Assembly (NCBI GenBank): GCA_016776905.1
Contig: JADHSM010000014.1
Span: 30,745 to 94,744, forward strand
DNA: 64,000 bases
Origin: Planctomycetota bacterium
GTDB taxonomy: Bacteria > Planctomycetota > UBA8108 > UBA1146
Reading direction: 5' to 3'
Shown here in pieces: positions 10,188-19,779 of this stretch; positions within the stretch are counted from its first letter, which is position 1; each line of letters begins with the position of its first letter. Under the pieces are notes generated by a model, which was not told where the DNA came from, did no database searches, and saw nothing but the letters and a program-made list of their open reading frames with translations. A program made the position numbers and the translations under genes.

Positions 10188-11147
10188 TTGAAAGAAACCC
10201 AAGACCAACCGAAACACCCCGATTCTTCGAAAAACGAGGATCCGGGGCTCATTTCGGACCTCATTCAACTGGCCAAACCTCGACTCACGCTCCTGGTCGT
10301 CATCACCGCGAGTCTGGGAGTCGCGACTTCATGGTCGTTTACTGACGCGAGTTCTTTTAGAGGAACGACCGATCAATGGCTCGATCGTTGGGGAGCACTG
10401 CTCGCCATCTCTGCAGGAACCGCCCTCCTGGCTGCGGCAGCCAATTCCTTGAACATGCTATGGGAACGTAAACAAGACCAACTGATGAAGCGCACGGCTG
10501 TCAGAGCAACAGCACGGGGAAGAGTCGGAGCAGCGATCGTTATTCCGTATTCAATTTTAACGGGATCACTCGGTAGCTTTTTGGTCTGGCAGGGTGGAAC
10601 TGTCTTCGCTGCTATTCTCGGTATCGTCAGTCTCTTGCTCTACGTTCTTGTCTACACTCCGTTAAAAATGCGAACGACTCTCAACACACTCTTTGGTGCG
10701 ATACCTGGAGCACTTCCACCCATGATAGGTTGGTGCGGAGCCGGTGGATCACCTTTTCACCCTGTAGGGCTGACACTCTTTGGCATTCTCTTTATTTGGC
10801 AGATACCTCATTTCCTCGCGATCGCTTGGATGCACCGTGCCGAATACGAAAAAGCAGGATTCAGGATGCTTCCCAGTATCGACAAAGATGGGCATCGCAC
10901 TGCACTGACCGCGCTACTCTGGTCACTGCTTCTTTGGGGAGTCAGTCTCATTCCAACATTGACGCAATCAGCGGGCTGGATCTATTTGGGAGTTTCGAGC
11001 TTGGGTGGCATCTATATGTCATACAGATCCTACCAATTGCTGAAAGAGAGAAGCCAACCTGCTGCTCGAAGATTGTTTTTCGCAAGCCTGTTGTACCTTC
11101 CGATCGTCCTAGGAGCACTCGTTGCAGATGCGGGTCCCATTTCATGA
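10188..11147 (+). CDS. ctaB: Protoheme IX farnesyltransferase (heme O synthase)
   Basis: 319 residues, UbiA-type prenyltransferase with about nine hydrophobic helices. The Asp-rich substrate site is visible as NMLWERKQDQLMKRTAVRATARGR, and YTPLKMRTTLNTLFGAIPGALPP follows as in CtaB/CyoE. It converts heme B to heme O in the inner membrane, the first step to heme A for the caa3 oxidase encoded next door. The start is TTG at 10188 with ACAGGAGAG ahead. Its stop overlaps the ATG of the DUF3179 gene (ATGA). It diverges from the suf operon. Confidence 0.95.
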   Translation: MKETQDQPKHPDSSKNEDPGLISDLIQLAKPRLTLLVVITASLGVATSWSFTDASSFRGTTDQWLDRWGALLAISAGTALLAAAANSLNMLWERKQDQLMKRTAVRATARGRVGAAIVIPYSILTGSLGSFLVWQGGTVFAAILGIVSLLLYVLVYTPLKMRTTLNTLFGAIPGALPPMIGWCGAGGSPFHPVGLTLFGILFIWQIPHFLAIAWMHRAEYEKAGFRMLPSIDKDGHRTALTALLWSLLLWGVSLIPTLTQSAGWIYLGVSSLGGIYMSYRSYQLLKERSQPAARRLFFASLLYLPIVLGALVADAGPIS

Positions 11148-12118
11148 ACAAACCCGTTTCTTCAAAAGGAGATCGATTCAAGTTCAGAGCTTTGATACTG
11201 GTGCTCTCGGTGCTCCTTGTTTCCGTCGTAGCATGGCGAATACCACACCTTTACAGAGCTCTTCAAGAAGCCAATCGTCTAGGACCCCAAGGCTTCAAAA
11301 CCAACGGATTCGATATCCCAGAATCTCTGATAGATGACCCCACCTTCGTGCGCTGGGGAGTCCCTGGGCAAATCACATCGGTCGATATGCCCGAAGTGTG
11401 GGGACAAGCAAAAGTCATCGAACTGGGATCCTCGTTCAGAAAAAGGTTCCTAGTTTCTTCCAGCGAAGTCGTAGGTGTTCGTTTTAACGGAGAATCTCGT
11501 GCCTACCCACTGAGGCTTCTTCAATGGCACGAAGTCGTCAACGACGTCGTCGGTGGTGTTCCCATATGCGTGATTTATCACCCACTGTCAGAAACTCTCT
11601 GTGTCTTTGAACGCAAATCGACATCGACCTCTGTAGAACCTCCTCTCTTTGGGACGAGCGGTTTGATTCTCGATTGTTGCTTGTTGATTCACGATCGCTT
11701 GGGACCAGATCAACGAAAACTCGAAAGTCTATGGAGCCCAGTCGATGGGAAAGCCCTCTTCGGTCCTCGATCTGGAGAAGAACTCCAACTGCTTCCCTTT
11801 TCTCTGACGACCTGGAAAGAGTGGCTGGAAGAATCTCCGTCTACAGACGTGATGGCCATGCTCGAATCACATCGCAACTACTACAAGAAAGAGCCTTATC
11901 TTCCTTATCGCCAACGTGATTTACCTCGGTATCCATTTGCCCCAGTTGCCAAAGATACATATAAAAATTTAGCGAGAGTTCAACTGACCCGAGATTCAGG
12001 CCAATGGCGAGTAGCGATCGTCGACGAGGATCAATTCCGTATTCAAAATGGGGCGTATGCCGTCAGTTCCTGGTTTGCTGTTCATGCCCGGGAACTCGAG
12101 TTCAAGACGCCCCGATAA
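11144..12118 (+). CDS. DUF3179-domain membrane-anchored protein
   Basis: 324 residues from ATG 11144, which overlaps the ctaB stop by 4 nt; an open frame further upstream (from 10730) only shadows ctaB. One N-terminal hydrophobic helix (LILVLSVLLVSVVAW) anchors an extracytoplasmic domain. The DUF3179 pattern is visible: 'VVGVRFNGESRAYPLRLLQWHEVVNDVVGG', 'VPICVIYHPLSETLCVF', later 'SLWSPVDGKALFGPRSG' and the tandem proline-rich 'YPFAPVAKDTY'. The biochemical function of this domain is not established. Coupling to ctaB suggests a link to oxidase or heme assembly (inference). Confidence 0.85.
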   Translation: MNKPVSSKGDRFKFRALILVLSVLLVSVVAWRIPHLYRALQEANRLGPQGFKTNGFDIPESLIDDPTFVRWGVPGQITSVDMPEVWGQAKVIELGSSFRKRFLVSSSEVVGVRFNGESRAYPLRLLQWHEVVNDVVGGVPICVIYHPLSETLCVFERKSTSTSVEPPLFGTSGLILDCCLLIHDRLGPDQRKLESLWSPVDGKALFGPRSGEELQLLPFSLTTWKEWLEESPSTDVMAMLESHRNYYKKEPYLPYRQRDLPRYPFAPVAKDTYKNLARVQLTRDSGQWRVAIVDEDQFRIQNGAYAVSSWFAVHARELEFKTPR

Positions 12119-12142
12119 AGGACGTGCTCTCCATCAAAAGGG

Positions 12143-12757
12143 CTAGGCGAGCCATAGTAGGAATGCGAACAATCCTATCCACACTCCTCCTAGAAAGTGC
12201 CAATACAATGTGACTTGCTGGACGGTGATATGATGCAGACTCCAGTAGCCACCCCGCGTTGCACAAGAAGTCACATAAGCCTGAAAAACCAATCCACCCG
12301 CTAAGTGCAGTGCATGGATCAATCCAAGAGCATAAATAGTCCAGCCATGGAGAGAAGAACTGGCATTAAAGCTCCCATCTCCTCCTGACAACATCTGCTG
12401 CCAAACCTGTTCCTGCAGAAATAGAAAAACAAATCCAAGAATCAGGACCAGCCACATGCAAACCTTAAAGAGGCGAAGCGAATCCTCTCTGACAGAGGAC
12501 AATCCCAACTGAGAAAACACACTAATTAAAACGATGACACCCGTGCTGACCCAGGCAAGGTCGGGAATAGGAGGGGCATTTTCTCCCCAGTTGGGAGAAG
12601 AATTTCTAATGATAACGATCCCGATGATGCTCGCGATGAAGAAGACACCGATAGAGGACAAGAAGAGCCACATTCCCATGCGAATATTGATGGGATTTGG
12701 GGGAGACGGTAACGCCTCCCCTTCCTCAAGCCTTGATTGCAAAGACTCCTCGGCCAC
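12143..12757 (-). CDS. Second heme-copper oxidase subunit III-like protein
   Basis: 204 residues with five or so helices. The pattern MGMWLFLSSIGVFFIASI, then LHGWTIYALGLIHALHLAGGL and VTLYWHFLGGVWIGLFAFL matches cytochrome oxidase subunit III (helices III-VII). The start is GTG at 12757 behind GGAGAAGGAA. It is the last gene of the respiratory cluster, 31 nt after ctaF, and is separate from the longer subunit III gene ctaE. It could replace or assist ctaE, or belong to a variant of the complex; the sequence does not decide. It converges with the DUF3179 gene, with 24 nt between. Confidence 0.85.
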   Translation of the reverse strand: MAEESLQSRLEEGEALPSPPNPINIRMGMWLFLSSIGVFFIASIIGIVIIRNSSPNWGENAPPIPDLAWVSTGVIVLISVFSQLGLSSVREDSLRLFKVCMWLVLILGFVFLFLQEQVWQQMLSGGDGSFNASSSLHGWTIYALGLIHALHLAGGLVFQAYVTSCATRGGYWSLHHITVQQVTLYWHFLGGVWIGLFAFLLWLA

Positions 12758-12788
12758 TTCCTTCTCCGGTCAGAAGATCTGACAAAAT

Positions 12789-13244
12789 CTAGTCGCTGGG
12801 ATTAAACTGCGTCTCAAGTATTGTCGGATCCACGATCAGGTATTCCTTGTACTCACCGGTATCGAGAAGGGCAAAGCCCAAAAAGATTCCAAGGAAAAGA
12901 AATGACCCGACCAGAATGATGGCATTGAAGGGTCTATCCCACCTCAAGTGCATGAAATACAACGAGACCAAAGTGGCTTTAATGGTTGCGACACCCATTG
13001 CCACGATGATGTTCAGAGACCCTAAGTCGATGTAAGAAACTCCTACGGTGACCCATGTCAAAAACAGGAGAGCCGTCAGGATTGTCAACATTAGAACCGT
13101 AGGGGTCATATGACCCACAACCGGATGGGGATCCTTAGTTCCTTTATTCATCTTCCCCGCCACAAGAGTGGCAAGGAGGCTTAAAAAGGCTGCCGACAGG
13201 ATGAGCCAGTCGACGTTATTCAAAAGTTTTTCAACGATGCTCAT
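12789..13244 (-). CDS. ctaF: Cytochrome c oxidase subunit IV-type protein
   Basis: 151 residues from ATG 13244, which has AGGAGG seven bases upstream; the frame runs 16 codons further but those overlap ctaE. Three later helices match the small subunit IV (CtaF/CyoD-like): LNIIVAMGVATIKATLVSLYFMHL with the conserved K and H region, then a last hydrophobic helix. An extra N-terminal helix and a His/Pro linker precede. It stabilises the oxidase in the membrane (family knowledge). It starts 8 nt after the ctaE stop. Confidence 0.88.
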   Translation of the reverse strand: MSIVEKLLNNVDWLILSAAFLSLLATLVAGKMNKGTKDPHPVVGHMTPTVLMLTILTALLFLTWVTVGVSYIDLGSLNIIVAMGVATIKATLVSLYFMHLRWDRPFNAIILVGSFLFLGIFLGFALLDTGEYKEYLIVDPTILETQFNPSD

Positions 13245-13252
13245 GATGCCTC

Positions 13253-14215
13253 CTATTCCACAAGGTAAAGCAAGGGAAAGAGGTAAATCCAAATCAGATC
13301 CACCAAGTGCCAGTACAAACCACCCAAGTCCACCGGGGTGAAGAATTCAGGACCGATACGGCCCTTCACTACGAGCACCATCAACCAGACCATGACGGCC
13401 ATGCCGATCAACACGTGGATCCCATGGAGTCCTGTTAAACAGAAGTAGATACTAAAGAACACATGAGCATTGGGTGGCCTCGCCGACTTCGGCAGTTCCG
13501 CAGGGGGAATATATAACCCGTCGCCTTCCGGATGACCGCTCTGCTTTTCGATCTCCACGTCGATTTCATCCTGATTTATAGCCCGTCCTCCGGGCGCAAT
13601 CGCTGGAGTTTTGACCTGCCCCTTCGCCTTGGGCTCAATCAACACCACTTCTGCAAGTGGACGAGAGATATCGGTCTTTTGCGCAACCACATTAAGTTCG
13701 AGGAGATCCCTCTCCGTCTCTGCAGTTGTAACAGTGGCGTATGAGAAACTCTTGCCTGGGAATAGTCCCTCATGGAATTTTTTCGAGTACTCAATGTACT
13801 TGATTCCCATGAAGCCCAATCCGCATATGAATGTGATGGATAGAAAAAACAGAATTCTGTTTTTACGACCCAACTGCGCTTCACGAACGGCGAGAGCCAT
13901 CGTCAAGGAAGAGAACAGCAAGACCATCGTATTCGTGGCTCCCCATCTCTTGTCGAGGAACTGGTGTCCCCATTCAAAGAGCTCAGGATGGTTCGCCTTG
14001 TAAACAGCGTAGAAACAGAACAATCCCCCGAAGAGAAGGACCTCAGTTGCCAGAAATAGCCACATTCCGAGCTTACCCGCTTCGAATTGTTGCTGAAGAC
14101 TGTCAAAGTGGTGCGCAAGATGAGGAGAGTGGCCATGGCCATGTCCATCACCGTGTTCACCGGCAGCTTCTTCGGGTTTTTCCTGATGCGCGTCGCCGCT
14201 CATCTTATCTCCCAT
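13253..14215 (-). CDS. ctaE: Cytochrome c oxidase subunit III with a large internal insertion
   Basis: 320 residues, longer than usual. A His/Gly-rich N-terminus (HGDGHGHGHSPHLAHH) precedes typical subunit III helices: GKLGMWLFLATEVLLFGGLF, TNTMVLLFSSLTMALAV, then HVFFSIYFCLTGLHGIHVLIG and GGLYWHLVDLIWIYLFPLLYL. Between about residues 155 and 245 sits a hydrophilic insert of roughly 90 residues separating two helices, with several Lys/Glu and a proline-rich end. Such an insert is absent from standard short subunit III. It lies directly after ctaD (2 nt between) and before ctaF. Confidence 0.92.
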   Translation of the reverse strand: MGDKMSGDAHQEKPEEAAGEHGDGHGHGHSPHLAHHFDSLQQQFEAGKLGMWLFLATEVLLFGGLFCFYAVYKANHPELFEWGHQFLDKRWGATNTMVLLFSSLTMALAVREAQLGRKNRILFFLSITFICGLGFMGIKYIEYSKKFHEGLFPGKSFSYATVTTAETERDLLELNVVAQKTDISRPLAEVVLIEPKAKGQVKTPAIAPGGRAINQDEIDVEIEKQSGHPEGDGLYIPPAELPKSARPPNAHVFFSIYFCLTGLHGIHVLIGMAVMVWLMVLVVKGRIGPEFFTPVDLGGLYWHLVDLIWIYLFPLLYLVE

Positions 14216-14217
14216 CT

Positions 14218-15957
14218 TCAGGCCAAGCCTTTAGAGCTCTGGCTGGAGTAGTTCCCTGTTACGGGATCATAGTCGAATTGATCGAGTTCGTATGGATCCG
14301 TCGCAGAAGGAACCCCGTGGAAGTTTTCCAGAGGAGGTGGCGACGGTGTATGCCACTCAAGACTGTTTCCACCCCATGGATTCATCGGAGCTTTCTTGCC
14401 CGATACCAGCGATTGGATCAGATAGAAAGCTGTCAGGAAGAATCCCACAGCCATCACGTATGAACCTATCGTCGAGAGTTGGTGGTAGATTTGAAACTTA
14501 TCTTCATATGAGTAGTAACGACGAGGCATACCCAGTGAGCCCATGACAAACTGCGGAATGAACGTCAAATTGAATCCAATGAATACAAGCGTGCACGCGA
14601 TGCGGCCCCAGAACTCATTGAACATACGACCCGTCATTTTTGGCCACCAATGGTGAAGTCCCCCAACAAACGCGATCAAGGCACTTCCCATCATGACGTA
14701 ATGAAAGTGTGCGACCACGAAGTAGGTGTCATGCAGATGGGTATCAATACTCAATACTCCTAGGAACAAACCCGTCAATCCACCGATGGTGAATAGGAAT
14801 ATGAAGGAGATACCGTAAAGCATTGATGTGTTGAGATTGATGGACCCTTTGTACATCGTTGCTATCCAGTTGAAGACCTTGATCGCGGAAGGGATTCCCA
14901 CGGAGAAGGTAATACCACTGAAGATAATGTTCATCATCGTGGACTGACCACTCGTGAACATGTGGTGACCCCAAACGATGAAGGAGAAGATAGCAATCGC
15001 AACTGACGAGTATGCGATGTAACGGTATCCAAAGATTCTTTTGTGACTATGAACCGCGATGATTTCACTGATCACTCCCATGGCGGGGATAATCATGATG
15101 TAGACCGCGGGGTGACTGTAGAACCAAAAGAAGTGCTGGTAGAGAACCGGGTCTCCTCCGTTTTGCGGATCAAAGATTCCAATTCCAAGGGTTCTCTCAA
15201 GAATCAAAAGCAAAAGCGTGATCCCAAGAACCGGAGTGGCTAAGACCTGGATCACAGCCGTTGAATATGTCGCCCACAGGAACAAAGGCATGTTGAACCA
15301 AGTCATCCCCTTGGGTCGCATCTTGTGAATCGTCACAATGAAGTTGAGACCCGTGAAGATACTCGAGAAACCCAATATGAAGACCCCGACGACAGCAGGA
15401 ATAACCGCTGTTGGCGAACTCGTACTGTATGGAGTGTAAAAGGTCCAACCCGTGTCCACGCCGCCACTGAAGAGGACGTAGACAAAGAAAGCTGCCCCGC
15501 ACATCCAGAGATAGAATGATCCAAGGTTCAATCGCGGGAATGCCACGTCCTTAGCCCCCAAGAGGAGCGGAAGGACAAAGTTTCCAAGCGCAGCGGGCAC
15601 TCCTGGAATGATGACCAGAAACACCATGATGGCACCGTGGGTCGTAAACCACTGGTTGTACAAATCAGCCTGCGCCCCTGCATCATCTCCGGCAAACAGC
15701 GGTGTGATCAGCGGGATGGGAGAAAATAGTTCTGTTCTTACAAGAAGAGCGAACACTCCTCCAAGCAGAAACATAGACAGGACCCCCACCAAATACATCA
15801 AGCCAATGCGCTTGTGATCAAGAGTGAACATCCAGGACGTCAACGTGTTCGTGACCGTCAGGTAACTGGGTCCGGAAATCTTCGTCTCTTGAGAAGTCTG
15901 CTCGACTTCCTGAGAAGAGAGATCGGATCCAGCAGAGGCCTTATCATCAGGTTTCAT
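14218..15957 (-). CDS. ctaD: Cytochrome c oxidase subunit I (A2-type)
   Basis: 579 residues, twelve-helix catalytic subunit. His107 (FTTHGAIM) and His419 (HFH) are low-spin heme ligands, with His417 for the high-spin heme. His282 with Tyr286 (YSHPAVY) gives the CuB ligand and the cross-linked tyrosine, and His331-His332 complete CuB. The motif YSHPxV in helix VI replaces the XGHPEV glutamate and marks the A2 subgroup of heme-copper oxidases. It reduces O2 and pumps protons. ctaC lies 11 nt upstream, ctaE 2 nt downstream. Confidence 0.97.
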   Translation of the reverse strand: MKPDDKASAGSDLSSQEVEQTSQETKISGPSYLTVTNTLTSWMFTLDHKRIGLMYLVGVLSMFLLGGVFALLVRTELFSPIPLITPLFAGDDAGAQADLYNQWFTTHGAIMVFLVIIPGVPAALGNFVLPLLLGAKDVAFPRLNLGSFYLWMCGAAFFVYVLFSGGVDTGWTFYTPYSTSSPTAVIPAVVGVFILGFSSIFTGLNFIVTIHKMRPKGMTWFNMPLFLWATYSTAVIQVLATPVLGITLLLLILERTLGIGIFDPQNGGDPVLYQHFFWFYSHPAVYIMIIPAMGVISEIIAVHSHKRIFGYRYIAYSSVAIAIFSFIVWGHHMFTSGQSTMMNIIFSGITFSVGIPSAIKVFNWIATMYKGSINLNTSMLYGISFIFLFTIGGLTGLFLGVLSIDTHLHDTYFVVAHFHYVMMGSALIAFVGGLHHWWPKMTGRMFNEFWGRIACTLVFIGFNLTFIPQFVMGSLGMPRRYYSYEDKFQIYHQLSTIGSYVMAVGFFLTAFYLIQSLVSGKKAPMNPWGGNSLEWHTPSPPPLENFHGVPSATDPYELDQFDYDPVTGNYSSQSSKGLA

Positions 15958-15968
15958 TATAGCGCTCC

Positions 15969-17060
15969 TTACTGCCTGAGGCTCTTGATGAACTCAGTGA
16001 CCCAAAGGATCTCTTTGTCCGTCAACTTGACCACTGGCATCTGCCCGGTGTAACCGTCAGATATTTTTTTCATCGGATAGCGAATCGATTCTTCAATGTA
16101 ACTCTCGTCGGCAATGGCACTCCCTAGAGTGCCATTCTCCGTGTACTTCCTCTCGCTACCAAAGAGGCCTTTCCACGTCGGGCCAGTTTTCATGGCACCA
16201 TCCAGACTGTGACAACTGACGCAGCCTTTTCGCTTCCATACGATTTCTCCCAATTCGGTAAATGGGAGAGTCTCGTCATAGGATGCTGCCACTGCTAACC
16301 ACTTGTCGAAGTCTTCTTGAGAAGGGTGCACCACGACCTTGCTGTGCATCGCTGAGTGCCCCTGACCACAATATTCTGAACAATATAGTGAGTACACTCC
16401 GGGTTCAGTGGCTTCGAACCACAACTGGCCAATACGCCCAGGAACGCAGTCTTTTTTCACCCTGAATGCCGGAATGAAAAGGGAATGCAGGACGTCGGCG
16501 GCAAGCACGTTCACCTGAACCGGTGTGTTGACGGGAACATGAAGTCCCGCCTTTTCGAGTACTTTAGCTTCGCGCTCAGCAGCCTGTTCAGCAGTCAATT
16601 CACCCGAGCGTAATGCATTACGGATCTCGTTGAAATCTTCGGAAGCTCCGGAAACGACAGTACCACTCGCAGGGTAGGAAAAATTCCAAGACCACTTTGC
16701 AGCCTCTGCTGTGATGACCATTGCATTCGCAGGAGGTGTCGCCATGGCGACATAGCCCTTGTAGCCGTACCAGAACATCATCAGTGAAAGAATCACCGGG
16801 ATGCCTGTCCAAGCGATCTCAAGAACCAGATTGTGATCATTCTGACTCGTGGCTTTCTGTCCTTCTGGAGCGCTGTACTTCCACATAAAGAGAATGAGAA
16901 GCGCAGTAATCAAGACGAGGAAGAAGATGGAAACCCAATAGACGAAGTAAAAATCCCCGTCTACGGTTGGAGCAAAGTTAGAGACAGCCTCCGGAAGCCA
17001 GAAGGTAGGTCCGGTCTGTGTCGCCAAGCTTTGGAAACTTGAAGTGAGGAATTGCATCAT
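15969..17060 (-). CDS. ctaC: Cytochrome c oxidase subunit II fused to cytochrome c (caa3 type)
   Basis: 363 residues. Two membrane helices are followed by a cupredoxin domain whose CuA ligands are visible: His192, Cys227, Cys231, His235, Met238 ([12 protein letters not shown]). A C-terminal cytochrome c domain has the heme motif CVSCH at 280-284 and a likely Met ligand in [10 protein letters not shown]. The fused heme makes this a caa3-type oxidase that receives electrons inside the complex. Residues about 140-172 form an extra charged helix ([20 protein letters not shown]) inserted in the CuA domain. Start is ATG 17060 or the adjacent ATG. Confidence 0.96.
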   Translation of the reverse strand: MMQFLTSSFQSLATQTGPTFWLPEAVSNFAPTVDGDFYFVYWVSIFFLVLITALLILFMWKYSAPEGQKATSQNDHNLVLEIAWTGIPVILSLMMFWYGYKGYVAMATPPANAMVITAEAAKWSWNFSYPASGTVVSGASEDFNEIRNALRSGELTAEQAAEREAKVLEKAGLHVPVNTPVQVNVLAADVLHSLFIPAFRVKKDCVPGRIGQLWFEATEPGVYSLYCSEYCGQGHSAMHSKVVVHPSQEDFDKWLAVAASYDETLPFTELGEIVWKRKGCVSCHSLDGAMKTGPTWKGLFGSERKYTENGTLGSAIADESYIEESIRYPMKKISDGYTGQMPVVKLTDKEILWVTEFIKSLRQ

Positions 17061-17124
17061 GATGCCTGCTCTCTCTGAGAGTCTCTGGAGTCGTTTTCAA
17101 CCTCTTCAGGAATTGGTCGCATGA

Positions 17125-18078
17125 CTAAAACCGCCCCGTCCTTTTGAGGACTAGTAAAAAGCCCCCCAAACCCAATACCGTTACCAGTCCGCCCAGTCGC
17201 ATGACAAAGAGCGCCGCCGGACCGTATCTCGCCTTACTGGGATCGTAAACAAAACAGGTCAATATTATCTGATCTGCCCAAGTCCCCACTTTACCGCTGG
17301 AGGCTTCGACAAGTGCGAGTCGAAGAGTCTGTGGATCGAATTCGATCCCCTGAAGAGTCCGTGTCAGTTTCCCCTCGGGAGAAAGGATGAATGCCCCTGC
17401 TCCATGAGCGTACTCTTGGTTGTAGTCGTTCCATTGATAGTCAAACCCGACACTATCCGCGATCAATCGTAAGTGACTCTCTTCGCCTGTGAGGAAGTTC
17501 CAGCCGTCTGCGGATTGATCAGTACTCGCCCCCGTCAATTCGGCTTCTTCTTTAAAGACGTCGACGAGTGCGCGTTTACGATTACGAGCGTCGAGGGCAC
17601 TATCTCTGGGATCGATACTCATCGTCACAACTTTGTAGTCGACACCCAGCGTCAATCCGCACTCTGCCATCGACTTGATCATATTTTCAACGACGAGATT
17701 GCAAAGCATCGGACAACTGAAATAAATCGGATTAAAAATGACGGGTAATCCGGATTTAAACACTTCACCGAGTGGAACACGCTGACCATTTGCAAGGCGG
17801 ACTTCCTGATCCAGCGGAACGGTGTTCCCCAGACGATCAGTGATCGTAATACCTTCAATGGATTTCAAAACAGGATCATGTTCCTGTTTGTTCAATTCTC
17901 CAGGCGGCACAGATGGCGCTTGAGCAAGAACGAATCCACTGGAAAAGATCGCGAGTAAAAAAGCCACCTTTGGGAGATGAAAACAACTTACGAGGCCCGC
18001 GCAGAGCTGCGAAATGCAGAGCCCTGTCGGGAGTAGCTGCCTCTTTGCCAGAAGTGATCTTTTTTGCATGAGTTTCAT
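17125..18078 (-). CDS. SCO1/SenC-family copper chaperone
   Basis: 317 residues. A signal-anchor near the N-terminus is followed by a thioredoxin-fold SCO domain. The copper-binding FSCPMLCNLV gives the CxxxC pair and YAHGAGAFIL the histidine. A C-terminal hydrophobic segment (YGPAALFVMRLGGLVTVLGLGGFLLV) makes a second membrane anchor. SCO proteins deliver copper to the CuA site of subunit II, whose gene ctaC follows after 64 nt. The N-terminal 50 residues are long for a signal and the start could be internal. Confidence 0.9.
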   Translation of the reverse strand: MKLMQKRSLLAKRQLLPTGLCISQLCAGLVSCFHLPKVAFLLAIFSSGFVLAQAPSVPPGELNKQEHDPVLKSIEGITITDRLGNTVPLDQEVRLANGQRVPLGEVFKSGLPVIFNPIYFSCPMLCNLVVENMIKSMAECGLTLGVDYKVVTMSIDPRDSALDARNRKRALVDVFKEEAELTGASTDQSADGWNFLTGEESHLRLIADSVGFDYQWNDYNQEYAHGAGAFILSPEGKLTRTLQGIEFDPQTLRLALVEASSGKVGTWADQIILTCFVYDPSKARYGPAALFVMRLGGLVTVLGLGGFLLVLKRTGRF

Positions 18079-18084
18079 GTCCGA

Positions 18085-18417
18085 TCAGTTCCCCGAGGTC
18101 CCGAATCGCTTCAGGACTTCTTCCTTACCCTGTTCTATCGGAATTGAGACTCGATTGTTGTCTCTATCCGTCCAAGAGTAGTTTTTCAGTTGAGAATTCT
18201 GGATACCTTGTACTTCTTCCAGTTCACGGCTTTGGTAGCGATTTCTTTCCTCGAGGACAGAGGCTTCCTCTATCCCGGTCAGGAAGACCAGTAGGTATGC
18301 ACTCACTACAAAAATGATAGTGAACACTATTCCGCCGTACCAAGTTGGAATAGCACTCGGATCATCTCCGGCACCTTCGAGTAAATGGGCGTCGTCCGCT
18401 GATTTATTTTCGCTCAA
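18085..18417 (-). CDS. Small single-helix membrane protein of the ACIII/oxidase cluster
   Basis: 110 residues from TTG 18417, chosen because GAAGGGAG lies six bases upstream and it begins 13 nt after the actF stop; the frame opens earlier (18483) but would overlap actF. One hydrophobic helix (GGIVFTIIFVVSAYLLVFLTGI) is followed by a charged helical tail ending in EEVLKRFGTSGN. I do not recognise a named domain. Its place between actF and SCO in the same operon suggests a small accessory or assembly subunit of the ACIII-caa3 complex (inference). Confidence 0.7.
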   Translation of the reverse strand: MSENKSADDAHLLEGAGDDPSAIPTWYGGIVFTIIFVVSAYLLVFLTGIEEASVLEERNRYQSRELEEVQGIQNSQLKNYSWTDRDNNRVSIPIEQGKEEVLKRFGTSGN

Positions 18418-18430
18418 CTTGAACTCCCTT

Positions 18431-19774
18431 CTATGCATTCTCGAATGCCAGAGATTCCGGCATTCTGGGATCTTTTTCAGCAATCAGCGAGTGCCCTCTG
18501 AGTGAGAGCGCAAGACCGATCAAGAAAAGACCGAGGAAACCAATCGGAATAGTGATGTCTACCATCGTGAAGGGGAATTCTTCCCCACCGTTGATTTGTG
18601 GCATCACCAGGTAATACATGTCCGCCCATTGCATGATCAGCATCCAAATGGCAGCAACAGCCAGAGTTGGGCGACTACGCTTAACGTGCTTGGACATGAT
18701 GAACAGGAATGGGATCAAGAATCGACCAATGATCAATAACCAGCCCCATGAACCCCAGAGCATGTTCTCTTGTCTCCGTAAGAACCAAGCGGTCTCCTCT
18801 GGAATGTTGGCATACCAGTAGAGCATGTATTGGCTGAATGCGATGTAGGCCCAGAAAACGGTAAAGGCGAACATCATCTTTCCAATATCTTGCATGTGTT
18901 CGTCGCTGACAGCTCTGGTCAATCTGCCATTCGCTTGCAGCCAGATCACGATCAGTGCGAGGAATGCATGGAACGACAAAACGCTACCACCGAAAAGATA
19001 CACTCCGAAAATGGTACTGAACCAATGCGCATCCAGACTCATCAGAATGTCGTAAGCGGCAAAGGTAATACTCATGGCAAACAAAATCAGACCCAGCGGA
19101 CTGAAGTGCGCCATTCGAGTCGTTCTCTTGAGATCGCCATCTGCATCCTGCTGTACCGAGTTTTTGTGGTACCAAAAGGAGAGACCGATCCAAATCAAAA
19201 AGTAGATCGCCATGCGAATCAGGAAAAAGTCGTAGTTCAGATAAGCTTCCTTCACCGCGATAATCGAGTCGCCGGGATCGGGATGAATCCACTTATAGAG
19301 CTTGTCCATTTGCCCCGGCATAAGAATCGGGATAAACAACAGCCCCATCAAAACAAAGTTACGGGAAACCGCTTCGGCTAATCTTCGCACCACCGTGCTC
19401 CAAGACGCCATCGTCACATGGTGAATCAGGACGAAGAAGATCGCTCCGAGACAGATGGCCAACAACCAAGAGGCGCTGACGAGGTATGGATGCCAGATAG
19501 ACCAGGTTGAAACGTAACCATGCGCCATACCGTGATCGCCACCGGAGTGGTCAGCAGAATGGCCATTGGAGTGCGTTGGATCTGAAGAGTGGGCAGCTCC
19601 CCCTGCAGCATGAGGCTCTGAGTGACTCTCGAAAGCACCTTCAAGATTTCCAAGAAGCAGTGTGCCTATCAATCCCAGAACAGCGAGAACGGCACCGAAT
19701 CCGATCAACTGGCCGGAAAGTCCGCCCAAGCTGCGATTTTCGGTACTCAGATCTATGGTTTGCTTGTGTCCCAT
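18431..19774 (-). CDS. actF: Alternative complex III subunit ActF (NrfD-like membrane protein)
   Basis: 447 residues from ATG 19774, with GGAAGG nine bases ahead; a GTG at 19783 would overlap actE by 4 nt but has no spaced ribosome site. About ten transmembrane helices form the NrfD/PsrC-like fold, with segments such as WSIWHPYLVSASWLLAICLGAIFFVLIHHVT. A His/Ser-rich, low-complexity loop (residues about 50-75) follows the first helix. ActF and ActC are the two quinol-interacting membrane subunits of alternative complex III (family knowledge). It follows actE directly. Confidence 0.92.
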   Translation of the reverse strand: MGHKQTIDLSTENRSLGGLSGQLIGFGAVLAVLGLIGTLLLGNLEGAFESHSEPHAAGGAAHSSDPTHSNGHSADHSGGDHGMAHGYVSTWSIWHPYLVSASWLLAICLGAIFFVLIHHVTMASWSTVVRRLAEAVSRNFVLMGLLFIPILMPGQMDKLYKWIHPDPGDSIIAVKEAYLNYDFFLIRMAIYFLIWIGLSFWYHKNSVQQDADGDLKRTTRMAHFSPLGLILFAMSITFAAYDILMSLDAHWFSTIFGVYLFGGSVLSFHAFLALIVIWLQANGRLTRAVSDEHMQDIGKMMFAFTVFWAYIAFSQYMLYWYANIPEETAWFLRRQENMLWGSWGWLLIIGRFLIPFLFIMSKHVKRSRPTLAVAAIWMLIMQWADMYYLVMPQINGGEEFPFTMVDITIPIGFLGLFLIGLALSLRGHSLIAEKDPRMPESLAFENA

Positions 19775-19779
19775 ATCGA

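Noticed and set aside
10730..11143. Upstream extension of the DUF3179 frame
   Set aside because: It overlaps ctaB in another frame; the ATG at 11144 gives a proper membrane anchor and couples to the ctaB stop.
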